From positions 9,424,001 through 9,488,000 of the forward strand of contig CP053156.1 of NCBI GenBank assembly GCA_014607495.2: a stretch of 64,000 nt of DNA, given 5' to 3'. The notes below the pieces were generated by a model that had not been told where the DNA came from, searched no databases, and was given only the letters and a program-made list of their open reading frames with translations. Every line of letters starts with the position of its first letter. Within the stretch, counting starts at the first letter, position 1. Shown piece by piece: positions 45,180 to 57,700 of this stretch. Position numbers and translations under genes: made by a program. Source of the stretch: Carposina sasakii. Its lineage: Eukaryota > Arthropoda > Insecta > Lepidoptera > Carposinidae.

Positions 45180-48100
45180 CTGAAAGAGAAACATATATTC
45201 CATAAACCATTTGGAGAAATTAAAAAGTCTACAGATGGAAATTCGAATGGAGTCAAAATGTGATCTGGTTAAGACAGAATTGACACGGATTGCAGAACCT
45301 GGGTGACGTAGGTACACGTAATATATCTGAACCCCGTCTATAACCTCATTTTATTTAGAAATACTTAGAAAGAGTCCGAAAGAATGAAATCAGGTTTTTT
45401 ATTAGGCACAGTTTTGTGTATTATTATCATTAATAGCTCCTAAAGAGTTTTCTACACAATTCAATAGTACCTACTCATATAAAGTTTGCACTATAAAAAA
45501 ACCTAAAGAAGCTGATTTCGCAAACAAAAAACTGAACTTTTTAGTAGGATGCATCAATATGGAAAAACGTCAAACTTCACTAATATCTTACAAGTATGTA
45601 TAATGTTTACAAATAATGCTTCTTCGAAAATAAGATTTCTATCTTCAAAAAAAAAACGGGGTATAAGTTTAGGGAATTCGTTGCTCAATACCACCTATAT
45701 CCACATACTATCATATATCACATAGTCATCCTTTGTGAAAATTGCGGTTTAGTTTCCAAAAGGGAATATTATTTATTTTCCATTTTAATATCCAGTAGTA
45801 CCAAACTAGATTCTCATATTGGCACATTCTCCAAGTAGTCTATAAACATATTCTTATAATGTCGACATCTAGTAAATTCCTTTCATCCATTTCCAATATT
45901 CACACACCCAATATTCATCCATTTCCAATAAACACACTTCACAACACATTGACCTAGTCCCGCACTAAGATCCCTAAGGTCTTGTGTCGTGGGTACTAAG
46001 CAACGGTATACATAGATAAGAATATAAACATCCATGACTCGGAAACATACATTCATCAAATATGAATTATATGATATTCATCACATCAATGTTTGCACCT
46101 ACCGGGATTCGAACCCAGAACCTATGGCGTCACAGGCAGGGCCACTACCAACTACACCAATCGGCCGTCAAAATTCCAATGGCGATTACACGTGCTACCA
46201 TTTCTTATAAGTACTTATAGAGAAGTAATAATTTACCATTTACGCACATCGTAATTTTTATTCTAGTTCAAAAAGATTTCTATTTAGATGAAGCAGTGCA
46301 TAACCCATAGAAGATAATGGATTAGTAAAAGACCCCAATTGTCTATTCTGAATATTATTCTTATTTTAATATGAGTAACAATAGTATGCTAAGAAAATTT
46401 TCGTGTTTGAGAAAAAAATAATTTGATTGAAATTACCTCTGAAAATACTAATTTCCCAGTGTCATCAGATGCCAATACTTTGTCACCAGGGACAACAGCA
46501 TCGATTTCCTTAAGGCCCGTCTTTGTGTGCACCATTGCGCCCGACGGGAAACAACCGGCACCAGTGCCGGCAGAAGACTCTGTAAAAAAGAAAACAAAAA
46601 TTATAATAACGATACAATAAAAATATAAAACAATTAATAAGATGTAGGTACGTTAAAGCGTGTCATACGGACATAAGTTCGACCAAAAGCAATAAAATAA
46701 AGTCGAGAACATAAAATCGTGCAAGGGACGATAGTAAATTAACTCGAAGCAGTCTTATCCCTTTAAGGAATAACGAGATTTCTCTACGCTCGTAATTAAA
46801 ATCCGATAAGATACGAAACAAAAGAGAGTCGCAGGGTTTTGCCTGTTGGCACCCGCTATCGTTCCGCTCGCGGCGGCGACCCGCCATGTCCCTTTAAACA
46901 GGTAGACCGTTCTCAAATGTGTTTGTAAAAAACTGCTTACAGTGTAAATTCTAAAAACAAATTCGCAGAAGAAACCTGTAATCATAAGCCTACATAAACT
47001 TTTTAGGAAATTAGTAAATCCTGTTCCTTTAAAAGAATCCCTTTAACTTTTTCTTTCTTCTGTTGGTAATCCTAAGTCAAAGCGATCAGGCAGATCCTAA
47101 CTTTCTATATTTTGTTTGTTTATTATCTAATGGCATTTGCTTAAATCCATATCCTGCTTAAACTGTACCAGAGAGTAATCTCCTAGTTCGGGAGCAACAA
47201 AAAGGCGTCTATTTACATGAAACCAATGGTATTGAAAGATAAAGTCGGAACGGTCTTGACCGTAAGCCGCGCCGAGGATTTTGCAAGATGTGCCCGAGTA
47301 CAAAAGTGTAAGTATCAAGTAGCTTTGTACTGCCGACTGGGATTTATTTAACTTTTCCCGGTCACAATTACATGCACAAGTGCACACGATATAGTAGGTA
47401 CGAGTAGTTGGTAAGCCACTGGCATCGGCTCGTTAAATTTTTATTTGTTGTGTAACCGTGCGACAAATTCGACTGATCCGGCCAGAAAATGTTTGCGGCA
47501 CAAAGTGTTCGCTTAACAATGCGATGGGATCGCAGATCGCATTACACAATAACCGAACAAATTAGATTTCGTTGAAAGTCAAACGCTTATTGTCGACATT
47601 TTGTTTGTTGTTGCTCGAACATATCATACGATTCATTGAATAAGTGTCGGCTCACCTTTACGAAGACCTCACGTACTTTTTTTTGGGTCTGGTGCATTTT
47701 CTGGGGATGTATTAGGTAATATCATTTACCTAATATTGAAAAGATGGAGATTTTGGGTGGAGCTAGTGTGATTGAATAGCAAATAGATGCGCGGTGATGC
47801 CATTTTTCGCAAACAAAATCTGGAGGTTAGGTTAGGAAAATCTAGAGCAGTCACGTATGAACTGAAAATCAATATTTGAGAATATTTATCGCAATAAATA
47901 CAGAAACATCATTTGAGAATGTCATATAGTCGGACAACTTGAATTCTTCGAAGACAACAATAAAGAAACAATAGGTACGCACTGAAACATCAGTAACAAA
48001 CAAATGCCTGCAGCATACAAAGAATGAATAACACCAAAAAGCTTCCTAGCTTCACGTTGAGGAATTCGATGTTCAAAACCAGTCAAAGCCAGTGACGTAA

Positions 48101-51100
48101 GCGAGGTTAGGCTGAAGATGCGTCGATAAGCGGCGGCTGGGGGAGTAGGGGGAAGGGCGAGGGGTGTGGGGGAGAGGCGAGAGGACCGGCGCGGGCGCAG
48201 CGGAGTGGCCGCGCAGACCCCGCCCCGCGCGGACCACCGGGAGAGCGAGGCGGCCCTAAGCACGAGCGTGACCATACATTACCCGACGATAAACGCACAC
48301 GTGACACTCTTCATAATTTATATCGTTCAATGAATGGGACTGCGAATTTCTTCCACACATTCATATTTCATATGCTACCCTTGGTTAGGAAGCCGACTCG
48401 ACTCTTGCCGACATGTGTTTGTTGATACAAAAGACTTCAACGATGTTGGAGAGCTGCTTTTCATTACTATTGCTTTTATTTTTAAAGCGTAAACTTTTAG
48501 GCAGGTTCTATAGCAGAAAGTCATTATAACGTACTACCTACTTAACAATTAGTTGAACGAAATAAATTTTCTATTGCAAAAATAATTAAAATAATGGTAG
48601 AGCACAGCAATTTAAAAAAATTGTGCTTGACAAATTTGAAGAAGACTGCAACTAAAGATTAACTTTAGAATGCCATAATTATCTTAAGGTTACTCGTAAA
48701 TAGATATATATAAATCGTATCTATAATATACACGGAACCAATGCGAATGCCGAAAGCTGTGATTCATCGGAGATTTCATCGCTGGGAAAATAAATACAGA
48801 CGTGATACATTGACTTACGCCTAATTGTTTATAGAGGAACACTTGCCGACACGAATAGAAGGAATATTGATGTTAAAAAATACACGATCGAACTGAAAAC
48901 AGGGTAATAAACTGTGGTGATAGTGGTGAGAGAATCATGTCTGGTATTATATGTACCTATTTAGTTTGAAGTCGGATATTTTGTAGATCACAGTATCTAG
49001 GTATTCTATTTTACATTGCATGACTGTCACGTTAGTTTTGAAACTAACAAAAAATACTATGTAGGTATAAGTAGATATTCTGTAGCGATCCTTGTGTTAA
49101 AGAATAAAACAATTTTCATTTCATAAGTACCTAATACCAATTACACGGTTCTAAACCCTGTGTCGTGAAATAAAGTCTCGGGCGAAATAACGTTTACACC
49201 TTTAACTGAAAGAGTATAGTACTGTAACATTACCTATTTTTAAAAGGCTGTAAAAAATATTTACGTCTTAAATATGCAAGCAGGAATGTCGGACGCAACT
49301 TTTCAAAAGGGACTTAAAGAAAAATACTAGTGATTTAACGCAGTTTTGTAGAAACAAACGTTTACTAAAGACAGTCAACAATGGGCAATACAAGCAGAGT
49401 GAAAGGGATTGCCAATTAAACACAAGAGATCTACGTAAAACTAAAGGAATTTATTTTTATTATGATTACGTACTTGAGGCGCAAAAATGAATAATGACTT
49501 TTTGTTTTTCTGCAGTTATTTTCAGAGATTAACTTAGGTTAAAACATGCTAGAAAATACTGGATAGAATACGTTATTGGAAAACTGATTCATTTATTTAC
49601 ATCAGTCACAGTCTTCGAGGGATTTTTTGGTTTCTAGTAGGTACCTAAATAGATTTAAGTTTTTGATTTCAATATTTTATGATCCCGATTATGTTAGGTA
49701 TGTTTAATAGTTATGTATAACAAACAACCTACTCAACATATCAATTTCAGTACCTAACGAGGCCAGAATAGGTGATGTTTGTTTCTCACAAATTACAACT
49801 AAGCAGTCTCTAAAGAGATAGATGGCCGAAGCAGCATAAAATGATTTAACGTAGGTTCATATAAGCGAAGTTGACTTTCTAATACAGCCAGCATTTACGT
49901 CTGGGATTATCATAAGTCACCGTGTGATATTGCCATTTTAAAGTTACGATCTAAATACTCTATTCATCTGAAACGGGTACATCTGGCCAGGATTTATCTC
50001 TATTGAAATTTACCGTGAATTCTCTTGGTTAGATGGGGAAATTGTATTTCGATTTCAAGGAACTAAGGAAGATTTTTAGTACTTACTTGTGATTAACAAG
50101 TTTTATACAGGTTTTAATATGGTTAAAATTAAATATTGGCAAGACTTTAACTTAACTTGTAGGGAATTTTTACTTGCTGATTATGAACTTGAATTTGTTT
50201 GTTTATCTTTATCTGAATATTTATTAGAGATATCTAGATATCATTTTAAAATATCATCGTAAGTTACTTACCTCTTTAAAATATATCGCAACTCTTGCAA
50301 GCATTACAAGATAAAAATACCATATTATGATTTTTAAGCTAGGCATTAGTTTTATTTTGCAAGATTGCTTTATATTGCGAATATAATTTTTCTAACATCT
50401 TTACAAACTCACAATAGCCCAAAGGTATTTTAAGGTTATTGTTGTCATATCAGGTGACAAGAAAGTAATCAGGGCTGCTCACTCCTCTCTAACGTAACTT
50501 TTTTCGACTCCGTGTGGGAACTACAGCCACCGCAACCTTCCGGGATGTGGCGTCTCGAATATCCCATGCCTTTCGCACGCATGCCCTGCGCGCGCTCGAC
50601 CGAACAACCATGCCATGCAAGCGGAAAGAGTAACGGAGCTCTTACCATACAAAAATGTACTGAAAACATCTTGTCGAAAAGTGCAAAATACATGGAAATA
50701 TATTCTGAAATATTTTAAGTAATGGATGGGAAGTAATCATTGCTACATCTCCGCTGTGCGTCTTACGTCTTTGTGAACGTGCGCACTCACGCTTCTATCC
50801 TCCACAGATTGTTAACGAAACCCAATTTAATTTTCTTAATGTGGCCGGACCTTTAGTTTTTGTGCACATGGAACTAGTGATTCGAAAAATTGATACTTAG
50901 CTTTCCAGGGCATTGACTCGAGAGGGAGCTTTCAAAGATTAATGTCCTACTTTGAGAAAATGCAACAGATTGAATGTTTTAAGTAGATAGATTCTTTAGA
51001 TTAGAATATGTAGGAAATAGATCTTTTATTTTACGTATAGTTTAGGCTATGATAGAGTCGCAGATATACATACGGAAGTATGTATACGTAGTCTAGATAA

Positions 51101-54100
51101 AATTTGATAGCATTAGAGCTTTCACTATGGGTGCGCCCACCACCGGGCCCTACACCCTCCACTAACCCTCGGATCTGATAACTCATAACTGCGAAAACAG
51201 GCACTTGCACTAACTACTTGCATTAGAGCTGTTTACGAGCACGATTACGTCAATGCAGAGACAACAGAACTCCAATTTACTGTGTAGGTTGAAGAATCTC
51301 CTAAATTGGTATAACAAAAAGAGCCTCAAATATTCTATTTTTAAAATGTACATGAGGCAAATAAATTTAATATATTCGTCCTTACTGGCCACATCTAGTA
51401 GATCGTGACCCACGACGGTCACCGTTCGGTCACGCCCCATTTGCCGCGTGCCTGCTCCGTGTTCACCACCTTCGAACATCATTCTCCCTATTCCGAGAAC
51501 TATTTAAATTCATTTTAACCTTTTCGGTAACTGATAAGGAACTTTTTAGAGCTAATTTGGCGTTCCATAATCCGTTCCCATGCGTTTGAAATTGTTTGAA
51601 CTTGCGGGTAATTGCATTGTGAGTTTACTATGGAATTTACGCGAAGTGAAAGCCTCTTTTTATGTGCGAGTTAACTTAAAGAACTTGTTATCTGTTTACC
51701 TTTAAAGTTTCTTTAAGTTGATTTTGGATTCCCTTTTCTATGTTCGCAATTAGAGGTAATAACTTGTGGTTTCGCCCACCCCGAAACAAGCCACCCATAG
51801 TAGTACAGTTTATGTTTGTAGGTTATTGTCTTGCTACTAGGGCACTGTTGAAAGATAATATTACTTATTGTTGCATTATTATAACTGTTGTAATTGTTGT
51901 ATTATTGTATACCTAATGTATACAATAATCACAAAAGTTTAATTTTTCCCGGCTACTTTAAAATATTATTTTTAATATCTTATACTCGTAATTACTTGTA
52001 CATCTCAACTATACCCTCAAAATTGGTCAGAAGTGGTTCTATCGGCCCTTAGTGCTCTGCCTACCCCGTAAGGGATAAAGGCGTGATTATATGTATATGT
52101 ATTATATATGTATACTCGTAATTACTTGCTAGGTATAATAACAAGAAGTACCTACAACTTAGTTCTTAGGTAAGTAGGTTACCTTTCAGTTTTATGAAAC
52201 AATTCTACATAGATCGTATCACCGAATTATGCGCTTGTATAGGTAATATCTACTTATTTGTTTCTTTTGTTTAAAAACACCGCCGATTGTGAATAAATTG
52301 ATTCGATCTAGATTAAAGCAATATGGCCGTAAAGGCCGGTTCCTAAAAAGATTTTTTATGTATTCTGCGGGTCAGTCACCATATATGCGACAGAATATTA
52401 ATGTAATATATTTGAACGAAATTTGATATCTATATGTATGCTTATACTCTAGTCTGCTTGCTTAGATACTTTATATTTTGAAATGCTAAAAACTTGCGTT
52501 TTTTTGCCAGGCACTCCAAATTGCAATTATTACGTAGGGTACCTACCTTCGAGCAAATACCAATTATAGATACTTATCCTAAAATATAAATCTCGTAATA
52601 CCTTAAACAAATATTTTTTATTTGCTGACATTGATTGTTGAAAAATTACGAAATAGGAATACGTATTCCTCACAATATTGCATAGATAACAGAGATGCGC
52701 TACCCTAGCCGAATCAGCCAACAAACTATAAAATTACCATGGTAGCCATCACTAGCTAGCTAGCCATTATAGTAACTTGAGACAGTTCTCGGAGAGAGCG
52801 CCGGCAACCTTGACCCGAAGCTCACGACCACATAACCACATCAATTATTTATAAACTACAAATTAATAGCTAAACAGAATATATAAATAATAAATATGTA
52901 CTTAAAAATAACAAAACTGCGGCCGGCCGCATGTGGATTAGGTACAATCCGCGAGTTATAATTATAAATAAGGTTTAACGGATTTTTTGTGTGATTTTCT
53001 TCAGCTAATATTGCGTTTATATACATACATACATATAATCACGCCTTTATCCCTTACGGGGTAGGCAGAGCACAAAGGGCCGATAGAACCACATGGTACC
53101 ACTTTTGACCGATTTTGAGAGTATAGTTGAGATGTACAAGTTCGGTTGAAAGTTATATCTTTGCGTTTATTTCTTTGTAGAGTTTATTAAAATTTTCAAC
53201 TAGACCTAAAAACAAAGTTTATACTTAGTTTCTTTATAAACACTTTTAACGACATTGCATTAATTTTGTTAAGGCTTTTTTAAATACCACAACCAGCCAT
53301 TTAAAAAAAACTAAAAAGAATACATGCAAAATGAATTACTACCACAGCCGTCATAACTAACATACATACATACATACATCGTTATGCGCACACATCCATA
53401 TAGATATAAGTAGCTATTGAATCACCGGCGTAATTATAGAAGTGGGGGATTGGCTGCGATGCGGCCGCGCCGGCGAAGGACGGAGATAGCTTTTTGTGAC
53501 TAGAGAGAAAAGGACGGCGATAACAAGAGGCTTGTTCATCCGTTTGATCGACACCGACACTGGGCGGCCGGCTGCATTCTTCTTGTAAAGTTCAACTATA
53601 TATTGGGCCCTTACAGTTATGTACAGAGGTGATAATAATGACATGCTTTACCAATTTGGTCATTCTCACTTCGTTACTTCGAAAATACTCGATTTTTCAA
53701 CTCTATAATTAGCATTCCATGTTGAATATCACGAATTTATGTATATTGAATATTATGAGAGCTTAAGATGAGGATAAAATATAAATGATAAAGGTAACTT
53801 GGTTTTTAAAAGGTAATATAAACGTTTACGATGTATGTAAGTAGCGCCGTACAAAAGACTTCAACGCGTAAGCTGCAACTTGGGCTATTTGTCGTAACGA
53901 GCTTACTGTTTAGTTATGTTATAGGCTTACTACTTGTTATAATAGAATGATTTTTGTTTAGTTATGTTGTATCATATTAGTGGTTGTATGTTCCTAAATA
54001 CAGCTGTAAACACACGATAATTTATTGTTGAAAATGCAATATTTCTATGAACAATTTCAAAGATTTTTTAAATACGCTTAAAAATTACTACCAATTTTCA

Positions 54101-54549
54101 GCGGTGAAATTTAACTCACATAGTGATAGAGAATTCGTCCACCTAAAATGCCTTAAACTTCATAAAGAAAACTAATACCAAATACTAACTTCAATGTCTA
54201 TTACATTTCAGCTATAACTTAACCCTTACTCATGCAATCATCAACAAAAGAGTTTCATATATAAAAAAGTAACATAAGAATGCATACCTGTTTTCACAGA
54301 GCAATGTATATACGACCGGCTCTCATAAAAAACCCAGTCGAAGCCGGCCTCCACCGCCAGCCTGGCCAGCATGCCGTACTTGCTTCTATCGCGGTCGCTG
54401 GTGGTCAAGTCCACCGCCCGACCCTCGTAGTGGAGACTGTTCTCCTGATGAGAGCTCTCTTCGTCCCAACCCTCGATGACTCGCAGCCTCACGCCTGGCC
54501 ACTGGTTCATCACGCTTATGGCCAGCGTGTTCAGCTTCTCTTTACATCT
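44712..54549 (-). CDS. hh: hedgehog (hh), partial: three coding exons with introns
   Basis: Hedgehog is a secreted morphogen precursor. The N-terminal domain signals through Patched, and the C-terminal Hint domain cuts the precursor and attaches cholesterol. The exons are 54549-54288 (262 nt), 46579-46437 (143 nt) and 45179-44712 (468 nt including the TAG), 873 nt in all. All junctions have AG acceptors and GT donors and the phases agree (0 into the first, 1 between first and second, 0 between second and third). The 262-nt exon has the same length and phases I recall for exon 2 of vertebrate Shh. Exon 1, with the signal peptide and CGPGRG start, was not found down to 64000. Family assignment is certain from several long conserved blocks. 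Confidence 0.95.
45180..46436 (-). other. hh intron within the Hint domain, with SINE
   Basis: A 1257-nt phase-0 intron between VFSE and VVTF. As I recall, vertebrate hedgehogs encode the whole Hint domain in one exon, so this intron is an insect-type position. It carries a tRNA-headed SINE (about 45900-46172). Nothing else is recognised in it. Confidence 0.8.
45900..46172 (-). mobile_element. tRNA-derived SINE in hh intron
   Basis: Read on the minus strand it starts 'tgacggccgattggtgtag' (A-box region) and has 'ggttctgggttcgaatcccg' (B-box), then a body with 'gtttccgagtcatgg', 'gtacccacgacacaagac' and a tail of 'aatgtgttgtgaagtg'. It has the head and layout of the widespread lepidopteran SINEs that begin 'acggccgattgg'. 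It sits in antisense-compatible orientation inside the hh transcript (same strand as hh). Confidence 0.7.
46437..46579 (-). CDS. hh: hh exon: autoprocessing site and start of the Hint domain
   Basis: The acceptor 'ttttttacag' leads into a split codon and then [39 protein letters not shown] and 'TGKLVFSE', with a donor 'gag|gtaat' at 46436. G-C-F is the cleavage and cholesterol-attachment junction; Cys is the nucleophile that starts the thioester. GDKVL and VFSE are standard Hint blocks. The linker between HhN and GCF is short (about 9 residues). The minus-strand frame runs to a clean codon boundary at the donor. Confidence 0.95.
48117..48258. promoter_or_regulatory. GC-rich island in hh intron
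   Basis: About 140 bases of strongly GC-rich sequence: a G-rich run ('ggctgggggagtaggggg', 'gaggggtgtgggggagagg') followed by a CpG-dense part ('accggcgcgggcgcag', 'ccgcgcagaccccgcc', 'gcgcggaccacc'). The surroundings are AT-rich. On the minus strand it reads as an open, Pro/Ser-rich frame. It could be a GC-rich regulatory region, an alternative first exon or promoter, or a G-quadruplex-forming tract. Its function is inferred only from base composition. Confidence 0.3.
50463..50690 (-). repeat. GC-rich coding-like block, probably an interspersed element
   Basis: A minus-strand frame (50469-50693) contains '[20 protein letters not shown]' and ends [11 protein letters not shown]; the plus strand is also open. 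I associate '...ERSEQP' endings with scattered lepidopteran sequences, but that is recollection. There are no splice sites joining it to hh in frame. Both strands being open suggests base composition rather than a gene. Confidence 0.3.
51995..52105 (-). repeat. Dispersed 'ggtaggcagagcac' repeat, minus copy
   Basis: The reverse complement of the family at 7310-7420 and 53022-53150: 'cttgtacatctcaactatac', 'ggttctatcggccc', 'ctctgcctaccccgtaaggg' and 'aaaggcgtgattatatgt'. Confidence 0.65.
53022..53150 (+). repeat. Dispersed 'ggtaggcagagcac' repeat, plus copy
   Basis: It begins 'tacatacatacatataatca', then 'cttacggggtaggcagagc', 'ccgatagaaccacatgg' and 'gagatgtacaagttcgg'. This is the most complete copy of the family in the window. 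It lies inside the hh intron. Confidence 0.7.
54288..54549 (-). CDS. hh: hh exon: C-terminal half of the signalling domain
   Basis: The acceptor 'caacttccag' is followed by [20 protein letters not shown], then 'LRVIEGWDE', '[20 protein letters not shown]', '[20 protein letters not shown]' and 'SYIHCSVKT', ending in phase 1 at 'aaaacag|gtatg'. The canonical zinc ligands of HhN are present: His in LHYEGR, Asp in RAVD and His in IHCSV, plus the nearby Glu in FYES. In Drosophila Hh, from memory, the Asp and last His are replaced, so this protein keeps the vertebrate-like site. The 87 residues cover the half of HhN that contacts Patched, CDO/Ihog and HHIP-type partners. Confidence 0.97.
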
Positions 54550-54629
54550 CTGGAAGTTGGAAAAGGTTGATTTAAGGGGTGACTTTTGGTGGAATTGTGA
54601 GGCATATTCTGTTGTGATTGATAAGAGTT

Positions 54630-54752
54630 AGGGCCGTTTTCAACTATCAAAAGATATATTTGATTATGTATTTCTCTAAAACTTGATCAAGATAGAGACA
54701 GAACTAATTTTATCCTTTAGATAGGCTATCTGATCATTGGGAAAATCAGCTT
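54630..54752. mobile_element. MITE copy in hh intron 1
   Basis: It shares 'agagacag', 'aattttatcctt', 'ggctat' and 'attgggaaaatcagc' with the fold-back MITE at 365-505, with 'gggccgttttcaact' at the other end. It is more diverged than the copy at 365-505. Confidence 0.5.
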
Positions 54753-57700
54753 TAGTTATAATAGGAATGCAAGTAGATATGCGTTGTTGATCAACATGTA
54801 GGTACGTCCAATATCAGCTTGTAATCCATATCTAGCAGAGAAAGGTGTATACTTTCTCATGTAATTACTCTACAATATTTGATCACAAATTAGGTAATTA
54901 AGAATGTATATCTTTTCTATTTACTTTTTTATAAATTACGTAGATTTAGGTACATATTATGACTACTTTTGAAAGATTCGTAAAGGTATAATGCACAGGT
55001 ACCTTAAGAAAAGCAATAAAATAATATACTTAAAAGACGCATAGTATCTATAAAAGTTGATTAAAGTGCCAATGATGGTTCACATAAGTAGATAAATAAG
55101 TATGTAGTCAAAGATAAAGTCTAGAATGTAAGAGTTATTCGATTCCGTAATAAAGTTGACTAATAAATCTTGTAATTTTCCCAGTTATCTCACGTGTAAG
55201 ATTATTTATCAAATGCTCCGCGCTCCCGGAACATAAACTTGCGCAAAACATACAAGCTACAAGTTCTAACATTATATTTAATAAATTCTCCTCGCTCTCA
55301 CATAATTACACCAATTTGCTACTACCTAACACACATTAGTGTTTACAGGTGTAATGACATGATATTTACATCGCAATTCACGATACACACCTAAAAGGCA
55401 TTTAAGTGCGTAACTCTAAACTATTCGAGGCTCTGAAGATGCGTGCCTTTGTTTGCACCTACTAAAGAATACTCCAATAGATGTGCTAACCAATCGACAA
55501 ACGCCGCCGCCCAGCTCACAGGATGTCGGGCATTTTGTCGTGGAAGAATAAATCAAATTAAAACGCACCGCACAAAGGAGAGACACAATTTTGTCAGTGA
55601 AATAACTCCGCGGGCCAAATAAAGGAAATGTCAAAATATTTATAAAGAAATGCGGACAATGCAGAGCGCGCCGCAGGGTCCATTGTCGCACCGTGTCAAC
55701 TCACTCTATGCAGATTTGGTAGTAACAAACACGGATTGACGTAACGAATCAGGGATTCGGGCGCCCCGCCTGGCTTGGACGAGCTCGTATATTCAACAAC
55801 AGATACTTTGGAGCACCGTATATAATTATTTCTACGAAAACCAACCACCTAATGAAGAGTTGCGAGAACGTGAACACGCTTGAATTTGCCCAAGTGAATC
55901 TGATTTTGTACGGATCATAGTAACTTACGCGTTGCAATACAAACATTTTTGCATTCAGGCGAAGAAGTTTATTGTTGACATTCAGGAAGGTATTTTAAAC
56001 GGTCTTATGTTGATTTCCCGCATGACGAAGAGAATATAGAATGCGGTCACATATTTAAAACATTTAAAAGTGGCAAGCTCTTCGATGGCATGATTTTGAG
56101 TATGAGAATATAAAAGATTGAGAACGCGAGACGGTGAAAGATTCGGTCACCGGTCAGGAAGCTGATGTTTACCCGGCGAGGTCTCGGCCGCGGCGCACTA
56201 AAACAATCGAATGCTAAATGCAAGATCAAACACTTCGTGCACTTAAACGTGGGAACATAGTGGCGCAATTAAGCAGGTACCGAGCAGAACGTTCCTATTC
56301 CTGCTTTCACACATTAAAACATATATCAAGCGCTCACTGAATAAACAAATTAATTCCATTACATCATATCGGATTGTAAGACACATGACAAATGTGTATT
56401 AATTTTATACCCATTCAATTTTCTATGGGTAGATAAGTACGTCTCGATACACGCGTATGTGACACGACAGGTACGACGGGTTATTATAAATTCATTATGC
56501 ATATTTTTAGTAAACAAGCTGTCGATCACAATGCTCCGGCGCAGCGGGACGCCCTGCCTCCGACACCTCGCCCTGGCCCATCGCATATACCTGCACACCC
56601 TAATGGTACGATTACCATCATATCACAATGCTCACCCATTGAGGATCAAGGTATTAACCAGATTTGATTTAAAATTCAATTTACTTAAATGCCTTCTCGC
56701 AAATTATCGAATTACAGCACATCAAGAGCATATTTGAATGTATTTAGAACAAAAAAGGAACGAGCGTATCGAATACCTAAGGTTAAGTTTGAAGTGAAGC
56801 GCCAAGCTACCTGATCCGGTGGCGAGCGAAGCACTCGCGGACGCGCATAATGAAGGCCGCGCTGTGGAATTGAGGTAAAAATGAAATAAAAAGTCCCAGG
56901 ATCATCGCACTCGAGCCCCGGGTGCGGTAACGTGAGAACGTGGCGACTTCAACTCACTCGACACACTCCACGTATAAGGTTTACAGCTTCACCGTAGCTA
57001 AGATTTACCAAAGTCATCCCAATTTTACATAAAGCTATACATAGGATAGTAGAGTCTAAAATTCATCACCGTTTACCGGAATCACTCGGCACCTCATCGG
57101 GCCGACTCGTCATTAATTTATTGCCGCCTCCCTCTGCGACCATAACAATATATTAGGATAATTAAATGGCTCTTTACATTCCTTAACACGTCGTTTTTTG
57201 TACAAGGCCAGAAGTCGAAAAGCACCGTCCAATACTGACTGGTTTTTGATGTTAAATTTTTTGTCTTTTTGTGGAAACCACAACAAATAGTTTAAGGGTT
57301 GTTTTTTGTGATTCCGACCGTTTATTTTGTTCGTGCGAACCCACGCCGGTATAATGTTCTGGTTCTCGCAAACATGTCAAAACAAATTAATTTTGGTGGC
57401 ACCATCCTTATAAGTATACGTCCGTACATGTGCATAATCCCCAGAAGTTTATTAAAAACTTCCACAAATTGCCGAAGAATCACTTCATGCTCATTAGCCG
57501 GTTTGAAATCGGAGTGTAAATGTAATATCATTGGCTGTATCATTTTTCCCTACCTCTACCTGCAAAAATAACGCCTCTAAAATGTATGGTTGACCCAACA
57601 AACGACCTGTTCCACGCAGCTAAGTATAAATTAGGGCGCATAATATTCGGAGTATCAAAGCAACACCTCGTTTTTATAGCCACAAAATTAAATATTTTTT

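Larger units (their letters stand above)
46580..54287 (-). other. hh intron between signalling and Hint exons
   Basis: A 7.7-kb phase-1 intron. It is mostly unique AT-rich sequence, with a GC-rich island at 48117-48258, a GC-rich block at 50463-50690, and repeat pieces at 51125-51190 (part of the core repeat of 9181), 51995-52105 (minus) and 53022-53150 (plus). Short open frames are scattered through it but none has coding-like composition. The non-repetitive parts are candidates for hh enhancers. Confidence 0.6.

Noticed and set aside
48107..48307. Minus-strand Pro/Ser-rich frame
   Set aside because: Explained by the GC-rich island; no protein features and no clear splice signals.
55416..55691. 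Minus-strand 91-codon frame in hh intron 1, checked as a possible hh exon 1
   Set aside because: It has no signal peptide followed by CGPGRG and no match to the hedgehog N-terminal domain.
56459..56737. Open frames on both strands around a GC-rich patch in hh intron 1
   Set aside because: Neither resembles hedgehog exon 1 or any family I know; both strands being open points to base composition.
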